From NCBI GenBank assembly GCA_004296815.1, contig SCVT01000536.1:1-6815 (forward strand): a stretch of 6,815 nucleotides of DNA, written 5' to 3'. Origin of the DNA: Reyranella sp. (GTDB lineage Bacteria > Pseudomonadota > Alphaproteobacteria > Reyranellales > Reyranellaceae). Positions 1 to 5,220 of this stretch are shown piece after piece (within the stretch, counting starts at the first letter, position 1; every line of letters begins with the position of its first letter). The position numbers were made by a program, and so were the translations under genes. The notes below the pieces were generated by a model. It worked only from the letters and a program-made list of their open reading frames with translations. It ran no database searches and was not told the origin of the DNA.

Positions 1-831
1 GAACCGATCGGCCGAGCCGAGGACATCGCCGCTGCGACCAGCCGCCTGCTCGCCGCGCTCTGCCGCCAGTTCGAGCAGGCGGGCGTCGGCGCACGCAAGC
101 TCGAGATCGCGCTCTACCGCGTCGACGGCTCGGTCGATCGCACCGCCATTGGCACCAGCCGGCCCAACCGCGACAACCCGAAGCTGATGAAGCTCTTCGA
201 GGAGAAGCTGGGCGAGCTCGATCCCGGCTTCGGCGTCGAGCTGATGATCCTCGCTGCGCCCGAGGTCGAAGCGTGGAGCGGCACGCAGGATGCCCTGCCC
301 GACCAGGACGCGCCCGCGGTGCCGGCCGGCGCCGACGGCACGATCGATCTCGCGGATCGACTCGCGCTGCGGCTGGGCGCGGAGAGCGTCGTGCGCCTGC
401 TGCCGCGCGACAGCCACCTGCCCGAGCGCGTGGCTGTCAGCGCGCCCGTCTCGTCGAAGCCCGCCGCGAACGGCGCCTGGAAGCGCGTGGGCGGCATGAA
501 GGGGGCGCGGCCGACGCGGCTGCTGCAGCGGCCTGAGCCGGTCGAGGTCACCGCCTTCGTGCCCGACGATCCACCTTCGGTCTTCCACTGGCGCCGGCAC
601 GCGCACCGCATCGTGCGCGCCGACGGGCCGGAGCGGATCGCCGACGAGTGGTGGCGGCCCCGCCCCGACGGCAGCCGGCCGCCGGCCAACGATGTGCCGC
701 CGGTGCGCGACTACTACCGTGTCGAGGACGACGACGGCGGCCGCTTCTGGCTGTTCCGCGACGGGCCCTACCGGCTCGCCGCCAATGGCCAGCCGACTGC
801 CCGCTGGTACCTCCACGGTTTCTGCGCCTGA
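1..831 (+). CDS. imuB: ImuB, Y-family polymerase-like mutasome subunit (3' part, 5' end outside window)
   Basis: The reading frame is open from base 1 and gives 276 residues before the TGA at 829-831; the start lies upstream of the window. ImuB is a Y-family polymerase homologue without polymerase activity. It bridges the beta clamp, ImuA and DnaE2 in SOS-induced translesion synthesis. The visible part begins in the region after the polymerase core (little-finger-like, about residues 1-90, with an LDPGFGVE stretch). It continues through a variable linker (about 90-120) into the ImuB-specific C-terminal domain. That domain shows a DSHLPER segment, a segment like RPTRLLQRPEPVEVTA, a PERIADEWW motif, DYYRVEDDDG (from residue 237) and RFWLFRDG, and it ends in WYLHGF (269-274). 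No clamp-binding motif is recognisable in this part, and the N-terminal domains cannot be assessed. dnaE2 lies downstream, as expected, but two small genes separate it from imuB. The family call is strong; the symbol rests on the C-terminal motifs plus the context. Confidence 0.92.
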   Translation, partial: EPIGRAEDIAAATSRLLAALCRQFEQAGVGARKLEIALYRVDGSVDRTAIGTSRPNRDNPKLMKLFEEKLGELDPGFGVELMILAAPEVEAWSGTQDALPDQDAPAVPAGADGTIDLADRLALRLGAESVVRLLPRDSHLPERVAVSAPVSSKPAANGAWKRVGGMKGARPTRLLQRPEPVEVTAFVPDDPPSVFHWRRHAHRIVRADGPERIADEWWRPRPDGSRPPANDVPPVRDYYRVEDDDGGRFWLFRDGPYRLAANGQPTARWYLHGFCA

Positions 832-840
832 CGGAACGAG

Positions 841-846
841 AGGGAG
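841..846 (+). promoter_or_regulatory. Shine-Dalgarno site of the antitoxin gene
   Basis: AGGGAG lies 5 bases before the ATG at 852, within a purine-rich run in the 20-base gap after imuB. It supports the ATG at 852 over upstream in-frame starts, which would lie inside imuB. No LexA-type box (GAAC-N7-GTTC) is present in this gap, so a separate SOS promoter here is unlikely. Confidence 0.7.
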
Positions 847-851
847 AGACG

Positions 852-1100
852 ATGAAGAAGTACCGCAACACGCTCACCATCCGCGGCCTCGACGATGCGG
901 TCATCGAGCGCCTGAAGGCGCGCGCCCGCACCAAGGGCCGCTCGCTCGAGGCCGACCTGCGCGACCTGCTGGTCCTCACCTCGCGCCAGCCGCTGGTGCT
1001 CGATGCAATTGCCGAGGCCGACCGCATCGCCGCCATGACGCCGCTCGACGTGCCGCAGACCGACAGCGGAGCGCTCGCCTGCGCCGGAGGTGCGCCATGA
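852..1100 (+). CDS. FitA/VapB-type ribbon-helix-helix antitoxin
   Basis: This 82-residue protein has the layout of FitA-like antitoxins. A short beta strand (about residues 6-11, NTLTIR) is followed by LDD and a basic helix (about 14-27), a KGRS turn (28-31) and a second helix (about 32-42, LEADLRDLL). This is a ribbon-helix-helix fold, which in known relatives dimerises, binds operator DNA and represses its own operon. The C-terminal part, which in this family wraps the PIN toxin, contains an AEADRIAAM helix and PQTDS (68-72). It then ends in GALACAGGAP, where relatives usually carry a charged tail resembling ELIREDRD. The loss of charged residues there is unusual and could weaken toxin inhibition. 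The ATG at 852 has a good ribosome site and gives the expected length. The TGA overlaps the ATG of the PIN gene (ATGA at 1097-1100), typical of these pairs. It lies between imuB and dnaE2, an uncommon place. DNA-binding and antitoxin roles are inferred from the family. Confidence 0.85.
   Translation: MKKYRNTLTIRGLDDAVIERLKARARTKGRSLEADLRDLLVLTSRQPLVLDAIAEADRIAAMTPLDVPQTDSGALACAGGAP
1086..1090 (+). promoter_or_regulatory. Strong Shine-Dalgarno site of the PIN gene, inside the antitoxin gene
   Basis: GGAGG lies 6 bases before the ATG at 1097 and is embedded in the last codons of the antitoxin gene. Together with the ATGA stop/start overlap it suggests efficient, coupled translation of the PIN gene. 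It also fixes its start, because upstream in-frame starts lie deep inside the antitoxin and imuB genes. Confidence 0.7.
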
Positions 1101-1537
1101 TCGTCGTGGTCGAGCCCGGCGTCGCCATCAAGTGGTTCGTCGAGGAGCCGCTGCGCCCGCAGGCGCGCTCGCTGCTGGTCGACAAGCACGAGCTGATCGC
1201 GCCCGACATCCTGATCGCGGGCGTGGCGGAGCTCGCCTGGAAGAAGGCGACGCGCGGCGAGATCACGGCCGAGCAGGCCGAGCCCATCGTGCGCAACATC
1301 GCGCTGCCCTCCTTCGTCTCGGCCTTCGTCGACTCGGCCCGCCTGCGCAACCGCGCCCTGGCGATCGCCCTGCAGTGCGGCCGGCCGGTGCACGACTGCT
1401 TCTACGCCGCCTGCGCCGAGGCCGCGTCGGCGCCGCTGGTCAGCACCGACGAGACCTTCCTGCAGGCGCTCAAGGTCGAGGGCATCGACCTGCGCGGCAT
1501 CCCGCTCGCCCGCGTGCACGAGCTCGCCGGGATGTGA
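1097..1537 (+). CDS. VapC-type PIN-domain protein with altered catalytic residues
   Basis: The 146-residue protein has the usual length and layout of VapC toxins, which are Mg2+-dependent ribonucleases held inactive by their antitoxin. Family-like segments in order are VAIKWFVEE (9-17), APDILIAGVAELAWKK (35-50), RGEIT (53-57), RPVHDCFYAACAEA (96-109) and LVSTDETFLQAL (114-125). PIN nucleases use about four acidic residues. D100 (PVHD) and D118 (STDE) are present. The N-terminal Asp, normally in a motif like VVDASVAIKW, is Glu here (E6, in VVEPG). The helix position usually occupied by Glu (LLAEVAN in relatives) is Gly42 (LIAGVAE), with a new Glu three residues on (E45). Activity may thus be lost or changed; E6 and E45 could partly compensate. 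The start overlaps the antitoxin stop, and dnaE2 begins 4 bases after the stop. The PIN fold assignment is firm. Toxicity and target are unknown, and the residue comparison is from memory of the family, not an alignment. Confidence 0.86.
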   Translation: MIVVVEPGVAIKWFVEEPLRPQARSLLVDKHELIAPDILIAGVAELAWKKATRGEITAEQAEPIVRNIALPSFVSAFVDSARLRNRALAIALQCGRPVHDCFYAACAEAASAPLVSTDETFLQALKVEGIDLRGIPLARVHELAGM

Positions 1538-1541
1538 GCTG
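1529..1541 (+). promoter_or_regulatory. Weak ribosome site and probable translational coupling into dnaE2
   Basis: The last codons and TGA of the PIN gene (stop 1535-1537) sit directly before the dnaE2 ATG (1542). The only purine-rich matches are GGGA (1529-1532) and GTGAG (1534-1538), neither a good Shine-Dalgarno at normal spacing. A 4-base gap with a weak site is the arrangement expected when the upstream gene's ribosomes re-initiate. This is inference from spacing only. Confidence 0.4.
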
Positions 1542-4500
1542 ATGGACTACGCCGAGCTTCAGGTCACGACCAACTACAGCTTCCTGCGCAGCGGCTCGCA
1601 TCCGGCCGAGCTGGTGCAGCGGGCGATCGAGCTCGGCCACACCGCCATCGGCATCACCGACCGCAACACCCTGGCCGGCGTCGTGCGAGCGTTCGCCGCC
1701 GCCAAGGGAGAGAAGAAGGCCGATCCCGACCGGATCAAGCTGCTGGTCGGCAGCCGCCTCGAGACGCGCGACGGCTACTCGCTGCTCGCCTACCCGACCG
1801 ACCTCGACGCCTACAAGCGCCTCGCGCGCCTGCTGACGCTGGGCAACCGGCGCGCGGACAAGGGCAAGTGCGATATCGGCTTCGACGATCTGGCCGAATA
1901 TGCCGAAGGTCTTCTGGCCATCGTCCTGCCGCCGCGCCGACCCGAGGATCCCGCCTTCCGCGAGCGGCTGCGGGCGCTCGCCCGGCTGTTCGGCGACCGC
2001 TGCTATCTCGCCAGCACGATGCTCTATCGCGGCGACGATGCGCGCCGCCTCATGCAGCTCGACGACCTCGCCCACGAGATGGGCGTGAAGCTCGTGGCCA
2101 CCAACGACGTCCACTATCACGCGCCCGAGCGACGGGCGCTGCAGGACGTGGTGACGGCCATCCGGCTCGGCTGCACCGTCGATGGGCTGGGCTTCCGCCG
2201 CTTCGCCAGCGCCGAGCGTCATCTCAAGGACGGCACGGAGATGGCGCGCCTGTTCCGCCGCCATCCGCACGCCATCGCCGCCACGCAGGAGATCGTCCGG
2301 CGCTGCAGCTTCTCTCTGCGCCAGCTCAACTACCAGTATCCGGTCCTGTACGAAGGCGGCGAGACGCCGATGGACAAGCTCGCCCGGCTCACCTGGGCCG
2401 GCGCCAAATGGCGCTACCCCAAGGGCGTGCCGGACAAGATCGCCAACACGATCCGGCACGAGTTCGAGCTCATCCGGAACAAGGGCATCGCCCCCTACTT
2501 CCTGACGGTGCACGAGATCGTCCAGTACGCCCGCGGCAAGGGCATCCTCTGCCAGGGGCGCGGCTCGGCCGCCAACTCCGCCGTCTGCTACTGCCTCGGC
2601 GTCACCTCGGTGAATCCCGACAAGTTCGACGTCCTGTTCGAGCGCTTCCTGTCGAACGCCCGCGACGAGCCGCCCGACATCGACGTCGACTTCGAGCACG
2701 AGCGCCGCGAGGAGGTGATCCAGTGGATCTACGGGGAGAAAGGCCGCTCGCGCGCCGCTCTCGCCGCCACGGTGATCTCCTTCAGGAGCCGCAGCGCCAT
2801 CCGCGAGGTCGGCAAGGCGCTCGGCCTCTCGCCCGACACGGTGGGCGTGATGGCCGACACGGTCTGGGGCATGGGATCGAGCGGCGTGAAGGTCGACCAT
2901 GTCCTCGAGGCAGGCCTCGATCCGACGGATCCGCGCCTGATGCTGGCGCTCGAACTTTCGTCCGCTTTGTGCGGCTTCCCGCGCCATCTCTCCCAGCATG
3001 TCGGCGGCTTCGTGCTGACCGAGGACCGGCTCGACGAGCTGGTGCCGATCCAGAACGCGGCGATGGAAGAGAGAACCGTCATCGAGTGGGACAAGGACGA
3101 TCTCGACGTGCTGGGCATCTACAAGGTCGACGTGCTGGCGCTCGGCATGCTGACCGCGCTGCGCAAGGGTTTCGACCTGATCGAGAAGCATTACGGCGAG
3201 AAGCTCACGCTCGGCATGGATGATGAGGATCCGGCGGTCTACGACATGCTCTGCCGCGGCGAATCGGTCGGCGTCTTCCAGGTCGAAAGCCGGGCGCAGA
3301 TGTCGATGCTGCCGCGACTGAGACCCCGTAAGTATTACGATCTCGTCGTCGAGGTCGCGATCGTGCGCCCGGGCCCCATCCAGGGCGGCATGGTGCACCC
3401 TTACCTGAAGAATCGTGCCGATCCGGACGCCGTCGTCTATCCCAAGCCCGAACTCAGGGAAGTCCTCAAGAGAACGCTGGGTGTGCCATTGTTCCAGGAG
3501 CAGGCGATGCAGATCGCCATGGTCGCGGCGGGTTTCGAGGCGGAGGAAGCAGACCGCCTGCGCCGCGCCATGGCGACGTTCCGCCACAACGGGACCATCC
3601 ATCTCTTCAAGGCGCCCTTCATCGAAGGCATGGTGAAGAACGGCTACGAGCGCGACTTCGCCGAGCGTTGCTTCCGGCAGATCGAAGGGTTCGGCGAGTA
3701 CGGCTTCCCCGAGAGCCATGCCGCGAGCTTCGCGATCCTGGTCTACGACTCCTCATACGTGAAGCACTACTACCCCGAGGTCTTCGCGGCGGCCCTGCTC
3801 AACTCCCAGCCCATGGGCTTCTACGCGCCGGCGCAGCTCATCCGCGACGCCCGCGACAATGGCGTCGAGGTGCGGCCGCCTGACATCAACGCGAGCGCCT
3901 GGGATTGCACGCTGGAGCCCAGCCAGAACAACCGCTGCGCCCTGCGGCTCGGTCTGCGCCAGGTCCAGGGACTGTCCCAGGACGATGTCGACCGCATGGT
4001 CGCGCAACGCACGACGCCCTTCCGCGATCCCGCCGACCTGTGGCGGCGCGCCGGCCTCACCAAGCGCCAGATCGTGGCGCTCGCCCGCGCCGACGCCTTC
4101 GCCTCGCTCGGCCTCTCGCGCCGCGACGTGCTGTGGGCGGTGCGCGGCTTCTCCGACGTGGCGCTGCCACTGCTCGACCGCACGCCCGATCCCGAGCCCT
4201 CCGTCACCCTGCCGGCGCTGACGCTCGGCGAGCAGGTGGTCGACGACTACGGCAGCATCTCCATGACCTTGCGCGAGCATCCCCTCGCCCTGCTGCGCAC
4301 GACCTTCGCCGACCGCGGCATCTCCAGCACGGCAGTCCTGAAGGAGTCGCGGAACGGCGACGTGTTCTCGCTGGCCGGCCTCGTGCTAGTGCGCCAGCGG
4401 CCGGGCACCGCCTCGGGCGTGGTGTTCGTCACCATCGAGGACGAGGCGGGGATCGCCAACCTCGTGGTCTGGCCCAAGGTGTTCGAGGCGCATCGCCGCA

Positions 4501-4829
4501 TCGTGATGGGCTCCCGCCTGATGGGCGTGCGCGGCCGGATCCAGCGCGAGGGCGAAGGCGACTATGTCGTGATCCACCTCGTCGCCGAGGAACTGTGGGA
4601 CCTCTCGGCCGAGCTCGATTCCATCTCCGCGCTCGACACATTCCACCTGGTCAACGGCCGCGGCGACGAGGTGCGCAGCGATCCCGGCGACCGCCGCGTG
4701 AAGGTCGCGGAAGCCAACGCCACCCGCCATCGCTCGAGCAAAGGTCCGACCGCCAAGCCGGGCTACGATCGCAGCCGCATCGTTCTCGACCGGCCCAAGA
4801 TTCGCATCCATAGTCGCGACTTCCACTGA
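1542..4829 (+). CDS. dnaE2: Error-prone DNA polymerase DnaE2 (ImuC)
   Basis: This complete 1095-residue C-family DNA polymerase is close to the usual DnaE2 length. With ImuA and ImuB it performs damage-induced mutagenic lesion bypass. It starts with the typical DnaE2 opening (YAELQVTTNYSFLR). Next come a PHP domain (about 1-200, with VATNDVHYH at 185-193), the QGRGSAANSAVCYCLG polymerase motif (from 338) and PPDIDVDFEHERREE with catalytic Asp381 and Asp383. The third catalytic Asp is D530 in KVDVLALGML. Further on are the FGEYGFPESHAASFA helix-hairpin-helix region (from 717), NSQPMGFYAPAQL, WDCTLE, an OB fold (about 941-1010, with VVFVTIEDEAGIANLVVWP) and the characteristic SRDFH end. The first PHP His of many DnaE proteins is Gln here (ELQV), which I believe also occurs in other DnaE2 proteins. 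All three catalytic Asp residues are present, so it is predicted active. It follows the PIN gene by 4 bases and is probably in the imuB operon. SOS control through LexA upstream of the window is expected from the family but not visible. Confidence 0.97.
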   Translation: MDYAELQVTTNYSFLRSGSHPAELVQRAIELGHTAIGITDRNTLAGVVRAFAAAKGEKKADPDRIKLLVGSRLETRDGYSLLAYPTDLDAYKRLARLLTLGNRRADKGKCDIGFDDLAEYAEGLLAIVLPPRRPEDPAFRERLRALARLFGDRCYLASTMLYRGDDARRLMQLDDLAHEMGVKLVATNDVHYHAPERRALQDVVTAIRLGCTVDGLGFRRFASAERHLKDGTEMARLFRRHPHAIAATQEIVRRCSFSLRQLNYQYPVLYEGGETPMDKLARLTWAGAKWRYPKGVPDKIANTIRHEFELIRNKGIAPYFLTVHEIVQYARGKGILCQGRGSAANSAVCYCLGVTSVNPDKFDVLFERFLSNARDEPPDIDVDFEHERREEVIQWIYGEKGRSRAALAATVISFRSRSAIREVGKALGLSPDTVGVMADTVWGMGSSGVKVDHVLEAGLDPTDPRLMLALELSSALCGFPRHLSQHVGGFVLTEDRLDELVPIQNAAMEERTVIEWDKDDLDVLGIYKVDVLALGMLTALRKGFDLIEKHYGEKLTLGMDDEDPAVYDMLCRGESVGVFQVESRAQMSMLPRLRPRKYYDLVVEVAIVRPGPIQGGMVHPYLKNRADPDAVVYPKPELREVLKRTLGVPLFQEQAMQIAMVAAGFEAEEADRLRRAMATFRHNGTIHLFKAPFIEGMVKNGYERDFAERCFRQIEGFGEYGFPESHAASFAILVYDSSYVKHYYPEVFAAALLNSQPMGFYAPAQLIRDARDNGVEVRPPDINASAWDCTLEPSQNNRCALRLGLRQVQGLSQDDVDRMVAQRTTPFRDPADLWRRAGLTKRQIVALARADAFASLGLSRRDVLWAVRGFSDVALPLLDRTPDPEPSVTLPALTLGEQVVDDYGSISMTLREHPLALLRTTFADRGISSTAVLKESRNGDVFSLAGLVLVRQRPGTASGVVFVTIEDEAGIANLVVWPKVFEAHRRIVMGSRLMGVRGRIQREGEGDYVVIHLVAEELWDLSAELDSISALDTFHLVNGRGDEVRSDPGDRRVKVAEANATRHRSSKGPTAKPGYDRSRIVLDRPKIRIHSRDFH

Positions 4830-4846
4830 TCCGGTGTCCGGCTTAC

Positions 4847-5212
4847 GTGCGTCTGCTCGTCGCTTTCCTGATCGCCCTCTCTCTGGCGGGCCCCGCCGCT
4901 GCGCAGGCGCTGGAGGACTGCCCGCTCTACGCGCCCAGCACGCTGGAAGCCTGGATCGCCTCGCCGGACCTCAAGATCGCGGCCTACGGCTACACCTGCC
5001 GCATGATCAACATCGACGCGACCTTGAGCCGGGCGACGCGCGAGAACACACAAGGCGACCGTGCCGCCTGGACGGAGGCTTACCGCCGCACGCTGGAGCG
5101 CGTCCGCGAGGCGAGCGCCGTCAATCGGCGCTGGGCCGGCACGGAGGCCACGCGCAACCTCGCCGTCCTGACGCGTCTCGAAGTGAAATACCGTCGACTG
5201 GCCGAGCTCTGA
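4847..5212 (+). CDS. Small exported protein of unknown function
   Basis: This encodes 121 residues from a GTG start. I do not recognise the family. The N-terminus is a clear Sec signal peptide: MRLL, a hydrophobic core of about 12 residues, then GPAAAQA, with likely cleavage near residue 19-21. This predicts a periplasmic protein of about 100 residues. The mature part has two cysteines (C25 and C51) that could form a disulfide. The rest is rich in charged residues and looks helical (about 60-121, with many Arg, Glu, Ala and Leu). No membrane segment follows the signal. The GTG is chosen because it is the only plausible start giving an intact signal peptide: the frame is closed by a TAG at 4811, and the first downstream ATG (residue 53) would remove the signal. 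No strong ribosome site is visible. It lies 17 bases after dnaE2 on the same strand, so it may be read through from the mutasome operon. A link to DNA repair is not implied by its sequence. Confidence 0.72.
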   Translation: MRLLVAFLIALSLAGPAAAQALEDCPLYAPSTLEAWIASPDLKIAAYGYTCRMINIDATLSRATRENTQGDRAAWTEAYRRTLERVREASAVNRRWAGTEATRNLAVLTRLEVKYRRLAEL

Positions 5213-5220
5213 GCGCCGGG

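Noticed and set aside
832..851. Possible LexA box (a GAAC half-site is present at 835-838)
   Set aside because: No GTTC partner lies at the 7-base spacing used by alphaproteobacterial LexA. The operon's SOS control site is expected upstream of the window.
548..1519. A 323-codon minus-strand frame opposite imuB, the antitoxin and PIN genes
   Set aside because: It is compositionally biased (Arg/Ala/Gly-rich), spans three well-supported genes on the other strand and has no motifs.
1470..3719. A 749-codon open frame on the minus strand, antisense to the PIN gene and dnaE2
   Set aside because: It mirrors the GC-rich third-position pattern of dnaE2, its translation is a low-complexity mix of Ala, Arg, Glu and His without recognisable domains, and dnaE2 is certain on the other strand.
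2940..3800. Patches of dnaE2 with slightly more A/T-ending codons, considered as a recombined segment
   Set aside because: The shift is mild and scattered, the protein motifs are continuous, and it could not be quantified by eye.
3905..4813. Long plus-strand out-of-frame ORFs inside dnaE2 (also 1868-3223)
   Set aside because: They are Arg/Ala/Pro-rich frame-shadow translations of dnaE2 codons, and the dnaE2 frame carries all conserved motifs without interruption.
4834..4843. Small CCGG-TGT-CCGG type hairpin after dnaE2
   Set aside because: A 4-base stem with no T-tract is expected by chance in such GC-rich DNA and is not a credible terminator.
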